A stretch of DNA of 64,000 nucleotides from Betaproteobacteria bacterium (GTDB lineage: Bacteria > Pseudomonadota > Gammaproteobacteria > Burkholderiales > SG8-39), in the NCBI GenBank assembly GCA_004297625.1, contig SCTY01000068.1:124001-188000 (forward strand). The letters run 5' to 3'. Of this stretch, positions 17,801 to 29,177 are shown one piece after another. The notes under the pieces are model-generated. The model was not told where the DNA came from. It made no database searches and saw only the letters and a program-made list of their open reading frames with translations. A program made the position numbers and the translations under genes. How positions within the stretch are numbered: the stretch's first letter is position 1; the number at the start of each line of letters is the position of its first letter.

Positions 17801-20231
17801 CATCCTGTTCTCCGAAGGGCAGCGGCGCTACCTCGAGTCGCTGAACGCCTACGCGCGGCAATTCGTGCAGGCGGCCTCCCGCCCCGATGTGGACGCGATC
17901 TTCGGCATCCCGCCGACCGTGGCCATCGAGCAGCGCACCAGCCGCGGCGGGCGCAAATCGACCGTCGGCACCCTCACCGAAGTGCATCACTTCCTGCGCC
18001 TGCTCTTCGTCAAGCTGGGCACGCAGTACTGCCCCGACTGCGACGTGCCGATCGAGCCGCAGAGCGAGGAAGTCATCGCGGCGAGGATCCTGCGAGCTTT
18101 CCGCAATCAGAAGATCACGCTGCTCGCGCCGCTCGTCATCAACCGCAAGGGCGTGTACACCGACCTCGCGAAGTGGGCGCTCGGCAAGGGCTACTGGCAC
18201 CTGCGCGTCGACGGCAAGCTGCTGACGACGCGCCCGTTCCCGCGCCTCGACCGCTTCAAGGAGCACACGATCGAGCTCCCCGTAGGGGACATCCACATAG
18301 GAACAAAGAATGAAGTGCAACTGCGCGAGCTGTTGTCGAAGACGCTCGACATCGGCAAAGGCGTGCTGCACGTGCTCAGCGGCAAGCAAGTCGAGGTGTT
18401 CTCGACCAAGCGCGCGTGCCGCTCCTGCGGCCGCAGCTTCCCGGAGCTCGATCCGCGTCTGTTTTCCTACAACTCGAAGCACGGCTGGTGCGCCGCCTGC
18501 TACGGCACCGGCCTCGCCATCGACGAGGTCGAGTGGTCCGACGAGCGCGCGCGCACCGGGGCCGAGGACCACGTGCTCGACTCGTGGATCGAATGGCTGG
18601 AGGTCGACGAGGCGTGCCCGCAGTGCGAAGGCCGGCGCCTCAACCCCGAGGCGCTCGCGGTGCGCTGGCACGGCGAGAACATCGCGCAGTACTCGGGTTT
18701 GCCGATAAAAGACCTGAAGGCCCTGTTCCAGAACGTTCCCCTTAAAGGGCGCGAAGCGGAAATCGCGCGCGACATCTTCGCCGAGCTGAAAGCGCGCCTG
18801 GGATTCCTCGAGGACGTCGGCCTTGGCTACCTGACGCTCGAGCGCGCGGCGCCCACGCTCTCCGGCGGCGAGGCGCAGCGCATCCGGCTCGCGGCGCAGC
18901 TCGGCTCCAACCTGCGCGGCGTGTGCTACATCCTCGACGAGCCGACGATCGGCCTGCACCACCGCGACAACCGGATCCTGCTCGATGTGCTCGAGAAGCT
19001 CGAAGCGAAAGGCAACTCGCTGGTGGTCGTAGAGCACGACGAGGACACCATCCGGCGCGCGCATCATGTCATCGACCTCGGGCCCGGCGCGGGCAAGCTC
19101 GGCGGCCGCGTGATCGCCGAGGGCTCCGCCGCGGATCTCATGGAGCACCCGGACTCGATCACCGGCAGGTTCCTGAAGGAGCCGCTCAGGCATCCGCTGC
19201 AGCCGCGCCGCCCGGTGTCGCGCAAGACCGATTGCATCGAAGTGCGGAAAGCGAAGCTGCACAATCTCCGCAACATCGATGCGCGCATCCCGCTCGCACG
19301 GCTGACGCTCATCACCGGGGTTTCTGGATCGGGGAAATCGACGCTCGCGCGCGACGTGCTCTACGAGTCGCTGGTCCACGAGGCGGCGATCGGTTGCAAG
19401 AGCATTTCCGGACAAAACCGGATAGAGCGCGTGCTGGAAGTCGATCAAACACCCATCGGCAAGACGCCGCGCTCGTGCCCGGCGACTTATGTCGGCTTCT
19501 GGGACAACATCCGCAAGCTGTTCGCCGACACGAGCGAGGCGCGCATGCGCGGCTGGAGCGCGAGCCGCTTCTCCTTCAATACGGCGGGCGGGCGCTGCGA
19601 GGCCTGCGAGGGCCAGGGAATCAAGAAGATCGAAATGTCCTTTCTTCCGGACGTGCGCGTGACCTGCGAAGGTTGCGGCGGCGCACGCTTCAATCCCGAG
19701 ACGCTGCAAGTGCGCCTGCGCGGCAAGACCGTCGGCGAAGTGCTCGCGATGAACGTGGACGAGGCGCTCGAGTTCTTCGCCGCGCATCCCTCGATCCAGC
19801 GCTGCCTGCAATTGCTCCAGGACGTCGGGCTCGGCTATCTCACCCTCGGGCAGCAAAGCCCGACGCTCTCCGGGGGCGAGGCCCAGCGCATCAAGCTCGT
19901 GTATGAATTATCCAAAGTCACTCAAGAAACCTTGTATGTGCTGGACGAGCCGACCGTAGGCCTGCACATGGCGGACGTGGAGAAGCTCATCCGCGTGCTG
20001 CACCGGCTGGTCGATGCCGGCAATACCGCGGTCGTCATCGAGCACAATCTGGACGTCATCGCGGAAGCGGACTGGCTGATCGATCTCGGCCCCGAGGGCG
20101 GCAGCGGCGGCGGCAGGATCGTGTATCAAGGAACGCCGGAGCAGACGGTGAAGGCGAAAACGCATACGGCCGCGGCGCTTTCCGAGTTCCTGGCACAGCG
20201 CACCGCAGCGGGGACAACTCCGGCGCGCAGC

Positions 20232-20243
<12 letters not shown>
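14811..20243 (+). CDS. uvrA: Double-length UvrA (two fused UvrA copies)
   Basis: At 1810 residues this is about twice the usual UvrA length of 940. It has four Walker A motifs of the form GVSGSGKS at residues 38, 624, 985 and 1503, and four ABC signatures (LSGGEVQRINL, LSGGEAQRLKL, LSGGEAQRIRL, LSGGEAQRIKL). Two sets of CxxC zinc modules are present, including CANC/CEAC and CPTC/CPDC in the first half and CRSC/CAAC and CEAC/CEGC in the second. Each half therefore looks like a complete damage-recognition ATPase of nucleotide excision repair. The halves are joined near residues 925-965 by a linker encoded by a long palindrome, and another palindrome lies near residue 235. Start is TTG at 14811. 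Fused UvrA proteins are known in Betaproteobacteria; whether this one does general repair or is a UvrA2-type resistance protein is open. Confidence 0.93.
15506..15530. repeat. Dispersed palindrome, type B, in frame in the first UvrA half
   Basis: A perfect inverted repeat with ten-base arms AAAATCGGGG and CCCCGATTTT around TCCGT. It encodes EKSGSVPDF, in the segment just before the first zinc module where UvrA proteins vary. The reading frame is kept. A close copy (with one mismatched pair) lies upstream of the hydrolase-LuxR gene at 43824-43844. Confidence 0.85.
17587..17675. repeat. Long compound palindrome in the UvrA inter-copy linker
   Basis: Bases 17600-17623 and 17652-17675 are perfect 24-base inverted repeats, each containing its own smaller palindrome GGGGTCAGACCCC or its complement, separated by 28 bases. 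An extra partial copy of the left arm starts at 17587. The element encodes MGSEKMGSDPFRAPTPAFSR and KGSDPIFSN, the linker between the two UvrA copies. It has the shape of a two-unit (BIME-like or REP-doublet) insertion. Confidence 0.9.
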
Positions 20244-22991
<2,748 letters not shown>

Positions 22992-23024
22992 TGGCGACCT
23001 TGTGATTCTCTTTGCCCATCCTGG

Positions 23025-23053
23025 ATTACAAAATTGTACGATGTCGTTGTAAT
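23025..23053. promoter_or_regulatory. Inverted repeat in the ppdK / DMT-exporter divergent region
   Basis: ATTACAA (23025-23031) and TTGTAAT (23047-23053) form a perfect seven-base inverted repeat with centres 22 bases apart, two helical turns. It lies between the divergent starts of ppdK and the DMT exporter, where an operator would be expected. The surrounding DNA is more AT-rich than its neighbours. No cognate regulator can be named. Confidence 0.4.
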
Positions 23054-23073
23054 TGACTTTGGACAAATACAGA

Positions 23074-23973
23074 ATGAAAGCGCCGCGCCGTCCCGTAGCG
23101 CTAGCGCTCATGGTTGCGGCCCCCGTGCTCTGGAGCAGCGCCGGCGTGGTGACCCGCCACATCGAGCGCGCTCCGGCTTTCGAGCAGGTGTTCTGGAGAA
23201 GCCTCTTCGCCTGCGCGTTCGTCGCTCTGGCGCTTTCCCTGCTCCAGCGCAGGACGCCGTTCAAGGCCATGCATGCGGCCGGCTGGCCGGGGTTGTTCTC
23301 GGGCGCCATGTGGGCGGTCATGTTTACCGCCTTCGTGCTCGCCCTTTCGCTCACCACCACCGCGAACACGCTGGTAACGATGAGCGTCAGCCCGCTCCTC
23401 ACCGTGCTGCTGGCGCGCATGCTGCTCAACGATCCGATTCCCGCGCGCACCTGGCTGGCAGCCGGCGCCGCGGCGGCGGGCATCGCCTGGATGTTCAGGG
23501 AAGGGCTCTCGGCAAGCGATTCGCGCCATGTCGGCGGCATGCTGGTCGCCTTCCTCGTTCCCGTCGCCTCCTCGGCGAACGTCATCGCCTTGCGCGCGAG
23601 CGCGGCGCGCGTCGATCTCGTTCCCGCCGTGATGCTGGGTGGAGCGCTCTCCGCCCTCATCGCTCTGCCGCTCGCGTTGCCCTTCTCGGCCTCGGGAAGG
23701 GACATCCTCCTTTTGGCGTTGCTGGGCATCTTCCAGCTCGGCCTGCCCTGCGTGCTGCTGGTCCTCGCGAGCCGCGCCCTGCTCGCGCCGGAGCTTGCCT
23801 TGCTCGGGCTGCTGGAGGTGGTGCTCGGGCCGCTCTGGGCCTGGCTGGGCGCGGGGGAGGTACCCGCACGCGCCACTCTGCTTGGCGGAGCCATCGTTCT
23901 CATAGCGCTCGTCGGGAACCAAATGGCTGCCCTCAGCGTTCGTTCCGATCGGACTGCATCGTTCTACCGCTGA
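23074..23973 (+). CDS. DMT/EamA-family membrane transporter
   Basis: A 299-residue protein with ten hydrophobic segments in two EamA repeats. The first begins LMVAAPVLWSSAGVVTRHIE; the conserved LSLTTTANTLVTMSVSPLLT stretch closes the first half; ELALLGLLEVVLGPLWAWLG lies in the second. Family members export amino acids, nucleosides or other metabolites, and the substrate is not predictable. I prefer the ATG at 23074 over a TTG at 23053, because the TTG falls inside the inverted repeat. Confidence 0.85.
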   Translation: MKAPRRPVALALMVAAPVLWSSAGVVTRHIERAPAFEQVFWRSLFACAFVALALSLLQRRTPFKAMHAAGWPGLFSGAMWAVMFTAFVLALSLTTTANTLVTMSVSPLLTVLLARMLLNDPIPARTWLAAGAAAAGIAWMFREGLSASDSRHVGGMLVAFLVPVASSANVIALRASAARVDLVPAVMLGGALSALIALPLALPFSASGRDILLLALLGIFQLGLPCVLLVLASRALLAPELALLGLLEVVLGPLWAWLGAGEVPARATLLGGAIVLIALVGNQMAALSVRSDRTASFYR

Positions 23974-23991
23974 GAGGGATTCGCACCGGGG

Positions 23992-24025
23992 TGTATGTTA
24001 CACTGCATCGTAAAGTGAACATACA
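23992..24025. promoter_or_regulatory. Candidate autoregulatory operator of the toxin-antitoxin pair
   Basis: TGTATGTTACACT (23992-24004) and AGTGAACATACA (24014-24025) form an inverted repeat that is perfect except for one extra base in the left arm. It ends 16 bases before the antitoxin GTG. AbrB/MazE-type antitoxins usually bind palindromes in this position to repress their own operon. The hexamer TACACT inside the left arm could serve as a -10 box. Confidence 0.55.
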
Positions 24026-24041
24026 AAGGTAAAGCTCCGGC

Positions 24042-24287
24042 GTGTTGGTAAAGACAGCGAAGGTTTCGAGCAAAGGGCAGATCACGCTTCCACGCGAGGT
24101 GCGCAAGGCGCTCGGCACGGATCATGTGCGCATCGTGTATTCGGCCGGCGAGGTGCGCATCGAAGCGGTGAACGATGTGGCGGGAAGCCTCGCCCATTAC
24201 GCCAAGCGCAAGAAGAAAATCGCGTTCCGCGTCGCGCGCGAGCGGGCTTGGGAGGCCGTTGTCCGAGAAAAATACAAGCGTCGTTGA
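24042..24287 (+). CDS. AbrB/MazE-type antitoxin
   Basis: An 81-residue protein. Residues 1-45 (KTAKVSSKGQITLPREVRKA and VRIVYSAGEVRIEAV) form a SpoVT/AbrB swapped-hairpin DNA-binding domain. The C-terminal half is strongly basic (YAKRKKKIAFRVARERAWE) and would wrap the toxin. Start is GTG at 24042. The PIN toxin gene overlaps its 3' end by 29 bases, the usual arrangement for a type II toxin-antitoxin operon. Confidence 0.85.
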   Translation: MLVKTAKVSSKGQITLPREVRKALGTDHVRIVYSAGEVRIEAVNDVAGSLAHYAKRKKKIAFRVARERAWEAVVREKYKRR

Positions 24288-24651
24288 CGCGAACGTAATC
24301 GTGTCCCTGCTGCTCGCCGACGAGCGGGCGCATTTCGAGCGTGCGCGCGCGTTTTTCGAGCCGGTGCGCGAAGGCGGCGAATCCGCCTACATCCCTTCTG
24401 CCGTGATCGCCGAGTGCATATACGTCTTCACCCGTGTCTACGGAGTCAAACGCGAGGAAGCCGCGACAAAGCTCCTGGCACTGCTCGACTACCGGGGCGT
24501 AACCGTGGAATCTCCAGCCGTTCGCCAGGCTTTGGCGCTGTTTCGCGACCGCAAGGTGGATTTCGTGGACGCGCTTGTGGCCGCCACCGCCCGCGAGCGC
24601 GGCTGGCGCGTATTCAGCTTTGATCGCGATTTGGAGAAGCTGGCGAAGTAA
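24259..24651 (+). CDS. vapC: PIN-domain toxin, VapC-like
   Basis: A 130-residue PIN ribonuclease. Acidic active-site residues are visible in VVDANVIVSLLL (Asp10), SAVIAECIYVF (Glu), and KVDFVDALVAATARERGW (Asp), with FSFDRDLEK near the end. VapC toxins cleave tRNA or rRNA. The start is probably a TTG at 24259, preceded by GGGAGG and keeping the catalytic aspartate; no ATG is available. It is coupled to the AbrB-type antitoxin upstream and is followed by the rhlE promoter. Confidence 0.85.
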   Translation: MSEKNTSVVDANVIVSLLLADERAHFERARAFFEPVREGGESAYIPSAVIAECIYVFTRVYGVKREEAATKLLALLDYRGVTVESPAVRQALALFRDRKVDFVDALVAATARERGWRVFSFDRDLEKLAK

Positions 24652-24660
24652 GCCAATACC

Positions 24661-24668
24661 TGTATAAT
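24661..24668 (+). promoter_or_regulatory. Candidate sigma-70 promoter of rhlE (-10 box)
   Basis: TATAAT at 24663-24668 is a perfect -10 hexamer, preceded directly by TG. A weak -35 (TGGCGA, 24641-24646) lies 16 bases upstream. Transcription would begin near 24675 and leave a leader of about 145 bases before rhlE. Confidence 0.5.
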
Positions 24669-24818
24669 GCGTGCCAAGCTTTCTGTTACGCGTATTTCCG
24701 GTTAGCGTTTCAGTCCGTTGTGTGGTCCATCCTGGACCTCAAATAACAAGCTAGAAACAGCATCTGCCTGAACCGGTCGAAGGCAACCCCTTCCCAGGCC
24801 GAGCTCAGGAGAAATCTC

Positions 24819-26378
24819 ATCAGCACGACGTTCGAAGGCCTCGGCCTTAATTCCGAGCTGCTGCGCGCGGTCGCAGACCAGGGCTACACCGTTCCCACTC
24901 CCATCCAGGCGCAGGCGATCCCGATCGTCCTCGCCGGCCGCGACCTGCTCGGCGCGGCACAGACCGGCACCGGCAAGACCGCCGGCTTCACGCTGCCCCT
25001 GTTGCAGAGACTCAACGCCAAGGCGAGCAGCAGCTATTCGCCCGCCCGCCACCCGGTGCGCGCGCTCATCGTCACGCCGACGCGCGAGCTGGCCATCCAG
25101 GTCGAGGAAAGCGTGCGCACCTACGGCAAGTACCAGAAGCTGAAGTCGACCTGCATCTACGGCGGCGTCGGCATCCAGCCGCAGATCGACGCCCTGCGCG
25201 GCGGCATCGACGTCGTGGTCGCCACGCCGGGCCGCCTCCTCGATCACGTGCAGCAGAAGACGATCGACCTGCGCCAGGTGGAGATCCTGGTGCTCGACGA
25301 GGCCGACCGGATGCTCGACATGGGCTTCATCCCGGACATCCGCCGCATCCTTGCCCTGGTACCGGCCACGCGCCAGAACCTCCTTTTCTCGGCGACCTTT
25401 CCCGAGGAGATCCGCAAGCTCGCGGCCTCCTTCATGAAGGACCCGGTCACCGTCGAGGTCGCGCGCCGCAATACGCCGGCCGAGCTGGTGGGGCAAGTGG
25501 CCCACCCGGTCGCCTCCGATCGCAAGCGCGACCTTCTCGCGCACCTGGTCAAAACCAACGATTGGCGGCAGGTGCTCGTTTTCACGCGCACCAAGCACGG
25601 CGCGAACCGCCTGGCGCAGCAGCTGGAGCGCAGCGGCATCGAAGCCGATGCGATTCACGGCAACAAGAGCCAGAACGCCCGTACCCGCGCGTTGACGCGC
25701 TTCAAGGACAACGAGCTGCGCGTGCTCGTCGCGACCGACATCGCCGCGCGCGGCCTGGACATCGAGGCGCTGCCGCATGTCGTGAACTACGACATGCCGC
25801 ATGTCGCCGAAGACTACGTACACCGCATAGGCCGGACCGGCCGCGCGGGCGTCGAAGGCGAGGCGGTATCGCTGGTCAGCCCGGAAGAGCGTCCGCTGCT
25901 CGCGGCGATCGAGAAGCTCATCAACCGCAAGATCGACAGCCGCGTCGTCGAAGGCTTCGAGCCGGGAAACGCCAGCGCGCCCAGGGAAAGGCAGGAGCCG
26001 AGGCGCGAGCAGCGGCCCCCGAAGCGTTTCCAGCAGAAACAACAACCGCGTCGGAACGGTCAGCAAGCGCAGCCGCGTTGGAACGGCCAGCCACAGCAGC
26101 CACGCCGGAACGGCCAGCCGCAGGCACGGCCGGGCGCACGGCGCAACGGCGGTGGCCGCAGCGGCTATGTCAGCCCGGAGCTGGAAGCGCAACTACGCGA
26201 AGGGCGCATGCGCGCGCGCGAAGACGCTCCGTACGAGCCCGCGGAGGAGATCGCGCCCGCCCAACCGGCGCCGCGTCCCGCTCCCACCATCACGCATCGT
26301 GCTTCGCGCGGTGTCCGCCGCGTGCTCGGCGCGCTGCTGGGCGGCAACGGCAACGGCAACAAGGACGACGCGAGCTGA
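24819..26378 (+). CDS. rhlE: DEAD-box ATP-dependent RNA helicase RhlE, apparent ATC start
   Basis: About 519 residues. Motifs in order: PTPIQAQAIP (Q motif), AAQTGTGKTAG (Walker A), PTRELA, DEAD at residues 160-163, SATF, ARGLDI, HRIGRTGRAG. The tail after about residue 385 is rich in R, Q, N and P and probably binds RNA. RhlE helicases remodel ribosomal and other RNA, often at low temperature. The conserved N-terminus STTFEGLGLNSELLRAVADQ is preceded by ATC where relatives have ATG, with AGGAGA correctly spaced upstream. No ATG, GTG or TTG occurs in frame before the Q motif. Either a rare AUC start is used or the base is a sequence error. A leader of about 150 bases precedes the gene. Confidence 0.92.
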   Translation: MSTTFEGLGLNSELLRAVADQGYTVPTPIQAQAIPIVLAGRDLLGAAQTGTGKTAGFTLPLLQRLNAKASSSYSPARHPVRALIVTPTRELAIQVEESVRTYGKYQKLKSTCIYGGVGIQPQIDALRGGIDVVVATPGRLLDHVQQKTIDLRQVEILVLDEADRMLDMGFIPDIRRILALVPATRQNLLFSATFPEEIRKLAASFMKDPVTVEVARRNTPAELVGQVAHPVASDRKRDLLAHLVKTNDWRQVLVFTRTKHGANRLAQQLERSGIEADAIHGNKSQNARTRALTRFKDNELRVLVATDIAARGLDIEALPHVVNYDMPHVAEDYVHRIGRTGRAGVEGEAVSLVSPEERPLLAAIEKLINRKIDSRVVEGFEPGNASAPRERQEPRREQRPPKRFQQKQQPRRNGQQAQPRWNGQPQQPRRNGQPQARPGARRNGGGRSGYVSPELEAQLREGRMRAREDAPYEPAEEIAPAQPAPRPAPTITHRASRGVRRVLGALLGGNGNGNKDDAS

Positions 26379-26428
26379 TCGGGCACACGGATTGCTGCCT
26401 CCCTTGGGTCAGGTGAAAGGAGGCAGCC

Positions 26429-26695
26429 ATGTTGGGACTGAGGAAGATCAGCGATCGAGTCGTGCGCAAAGGCTCGAACGCAGCGCAGAACGTCGCCGAG
26501 ACCGTCACCGATGCGGGAAAGCGCAGCAACCAGGCTGCGAAATCGGCTTACAGCTACGCGATGAATCATCCGAAAGCGACCGCCGCCGTGGTGCTCGGCA
26601 CCGGGGTTGCGGCCGCCCTGCTCTGGATGGTGCAGCGGAGCGGCGGCTATAGCGCCGTGCGCCGCCAGGTGGTGAAGCGCGTGCGCGGCGCGTAG
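26429..26695 (+). CDS. Small single-helix membrane protein (YqjD/DUF883-like)
   Basis: An 88-residue protein. Residues 1-50 are amphipathic and basic (MLGLRKISDRVVRKGSNAAQ), followed by one membrane helix (AAVVLGTGVAAALLWMV) and a basic end. The layout resembles the DUF883/YqjD group of small inner-membrane proteins, some of which bind ribosomes in stationary phase. Family membership is tentative. A strong ribosome site (AAGGAGG) precedes the ATG. It lies 50 bases after rhlE. Confidence 0.6.
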   Translation: MLGLRKISDRVVRKGSNAAQNVAETVTDAGKRSNQAAKSAYSYAMNHPKATAAVVLGTGVAAALLWMVQRSGGYSAVRRQVVKRVRGA

Positions 26696-26714
26696 CGCCC
26701 CCTAGAATAGGCGG

Positions 26715-29177
26715 ATGCGAGAGCCTCAAGCAAAAGCCATCCACCTCAAGGACTACACGCCGCCCGCGTTCCGCATCGACACCGTCGAGCTCGACGTCGA
26801 GATCCGCGAAGACGATGCAGTAGTCAAATCCAGACTCAAGGTCGTCAGAAACGCGCCCGGGCCGCTCGTGCTCGACGGCGACGAGCTGGAGCTCGTCTCC
26901 GTGTCGGTCGACGGCAAGCCGGCGCTGTACGAGCTGACGGCCGAAACGCTCAGCCTCGCGGCGCTGCCCGATGCGTTCACGCTCGAGACGGTGAGCCGCA
27001 TCGTCCCCCAGAAGAACACCAAGCTCGAAGGCCTCTACGCGACGAAGAACGGCTTCGTCACGCAATGCGAGGCGCAGGGCTTCCGGCGCATCACCTGGTT
27101 CATCGACCGGCCCGATATCATGGCGCGCTACACGACCACGGTGCGCGCCGACCCGGCGAAATACCCGGTGCTGCTTTCGAACGGCAACCTGGCGGCCTCG
27201 GGCAAAGGCTGGGCACGGTTCGAAGACCCGTTTCCGAAGCCTTCGTATCTCTTCGCCCTCGTCGCCGCGAATCTCGAGGTCCAAGAAGACAAGTACAACG
27301 GCAAGAAGCTCTTCGTTTACGTCGAACCCGGCAAGCTCGACCAGGCGGCCTGGGCCATGGATTGCCTCAAGCGCGCCATCGCCTGGGACGAGAAGCGCTT
27401 CGGCCTTGCGCTCGACCTCGACCAGTACAAGATCGTCGCGGTCGGCGACTTCAACTCCGGCGCGATGGAGAACAAGGGCCTCAACATCTTCAACACCAAG
27501 TACGTGCTCGCGCGCGCCGACACCGCCACCGACGTCGATTACTTCAACATCGACCGCGTGGTGGCGCACGAGTACTTCCACAACTGGACCGGCAACCGCG
27601 TCACCTGCCGCGACTGGTTCCAGCTCTCGCTCAAGGAAGGCCTCACCGTGTTCCGCGACCAGGAGTACGGCGCGGACACCTATTCGCGCGCGCTGACGCG
27701 CATCCAGGAGGTGCGCGCGCTGCGCGCCGCGCAGTTCCCGGAGGACGCCGGCCCGATGAAGCACCCCGTACGGCCACAGTCCTACGTCGAGATCCGCAAC
27801 TTCTACACCATGACGGTGTACGAGAAAGGCGCGGAAGTAGTGCGCATGCAGCACACGCTGCTCGGCGAGGAGAAGTTCCAGGCCGGGATGAAGCTTTATT
27901 TCAAGCGCCACGACGGCCAGGCGGTGACCTGCGACGACTTCGTGCAGGCGATGCAGGACGCTTCGGGCGTCGAGCTTTCGCAATTCAGGCGCTGGTACGA
28001 CGTCGCGGGGACACCCGTGGTGGACGCAGCGGGCCGCTTCGAGGACGGCAAGTTCACCTTGACGCTGAAGCAGTCGATGAACCCGCCGTTTCATATCCCG
28101 TTCGCGGTGAAGGTCGGACCGCATGAAACGGTTCTTTCCCTGAAAAAGTCCGAGGAATCGTTCGAATTCAAAACCTCTACCAAACCTGTGCCTTCGTTGC
28201 TGCGCGGGTTCTCGGCGCCGGTGATCCTCAACTACCCGTACACCGAGGACGAGCTGCTGCACCTCATGGCGCACGACGACGATCCGTTCAACCGCTGGGA
28301 AGCGGCGCAGCGGCTCGCCACTTCCACGATCCTCGAGCGCAGCGGCGCGCCTTCGCACGCGTTCGTCGCCGCGGCGCGCAATCTGCTGAACGACCCGGAT
28401 CCCGCGTTCGCCGCCGAGGCGCTCAACCTGCCCTCGGAGACCTTCCTCGCCGAGCAGATGGACGTGGTCGACCCCGACCGGCTGCACGAATCGCGCAACC
28501 GGCTGCGCCGCGAGCTCGCGCGTGCATTGAAACAAGATCTGCTTTCGGTCTACGAGAAGCTGAAAGTCGAAGGCCCCTATTCCCCCGATCCCGTTTCCGC
28601 CGGGCGGCGCGCGCTGCGCAACCTCTGCCTGGGATACCTCGTCGAGCTCGGGGAGGCGGCGCTCGCCTCTGTCCAGTTTCGCGGCGCGGACAACATGACC
28701 GACAGCATGGCGGCGCTCTCGGCGCTCGCGAATCTCGACTGCCCGGAGCGCGCACCGGCGCTGGAGGCGTTCTACGCGAGGTGGCAGAGCGAGCCGCTGG
28801 TGGTCGACAAATGGCTCGCGGTGCAGGCGAGCTCGCGGCTGCCCGGAACGCTCGCACGCGTGAAAGAGCTGCTCGCGCATCCGGCGTTCGACCTCAAGGT
28901 GCCGAACAAGGTGTACGCGCTCATCCGCGCCTTCGCGGCGAACCACGTGCGCTTCCACGCCGCCGACGGCGCGGGCTACGCGTTCCTCGCCGGCCAGGTG
29001 ATCGCGCTCAACGCCCTCAACCCGCAGGTCGCGGCGCGCATGGCGCGCGGCTTCGACCGCTGGAAGAAATTCGACGAGCGGCGGAAAGCGAACGCCAGGG
29101 CGGCGCTCGAGCGCATCCGCGACACCCAGGATCTGACCAAGGACGTTGAAGAAATCGTGTCCAAAGCGCTGAGTTGA
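26715..29177 (+). CDS. pepN: Aminopeptidase N (M1 family)
   Basis: An 820-residue zinc aminopeptidase, slightly shorter than the roughly 870 residues of E. coli PepN. The exopeptidase motif GAMEN is at residues 249-253. The zinc site HEYFH starts at His285, with the third ligand in KEGLTVFRDQEYG. The N-terminus KDYTPPAFRIDTVELDVEI is typical. It removes N-terminal residues from peptides in the cytoplasm. The next gene starts on its stop codon, so the two are coupled. Confidence 0.95.
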   Translation: MREPQAKAIHLKDYTPPAFRIDTVELDVEIREDDAVVKSRLKVVRNAPGPLVLDGDELELVSVSVDGKPALYELTAETLSLAALPDAFTLETVSRIVPQKNTKLEGLYATKNGFVTQCEAQGFRRITWFIDRPDIMARYTTTVRADPAKYPVLLSNGNLAASGKGWARFEDPFPKPSYLFALVAANLEVQEDKYNGKKLFVYVEPGKLDQAAWAMDCLKRAIAWDEKRFGLALDLDQYKIVAVGDFNSGAMENKGLNIFNTKYVLARADTATDVDYFNIDRVVAHEYFHNWTGNRVTCRDWFQLSLKEGLTVFRDQEYGADTYSRALTRIQEVRALRAAQFPEDAGPMKHPVRPQSYVEIRNFYTMTVYEKGAEVVRMQHTLLGEEKFQAGMKLYFKRHDGQAVTCDDFVQAMQDASGVELSQFRRWYDVAGTPVVDAAGRFEDGKFTLTLKQSMNPPFHIPFAVKVGPHETVLSLKKSEESFEFKTSTKPVPSLLRGFSAPVILNYPYTEDELLHLMAHDDDPFNRWEAAQRLATSTILERSGAPSHAFVAAARNLLNDPDPAFAAEALNLPSETFLAEQMDVVDPDRLHESRNRLRRELARALKQDLLSVYEKLKVEGPYSPDPVSAGRRALRNLCLGYLVELGEAALASVQFRGADNMTDSMAALSALANLDCPERAPALEAFYARWQSEPLVVDKWLAVQASSRLPGTLARVKELLAHPAFDLKVPNKVYALIRAFAANHVRFHAADGAGYAFLAGQVIALNALNPQVAARMARGFDRWKKFDERRKANARAALERIRDTQDLTKDVEEIVSKALS

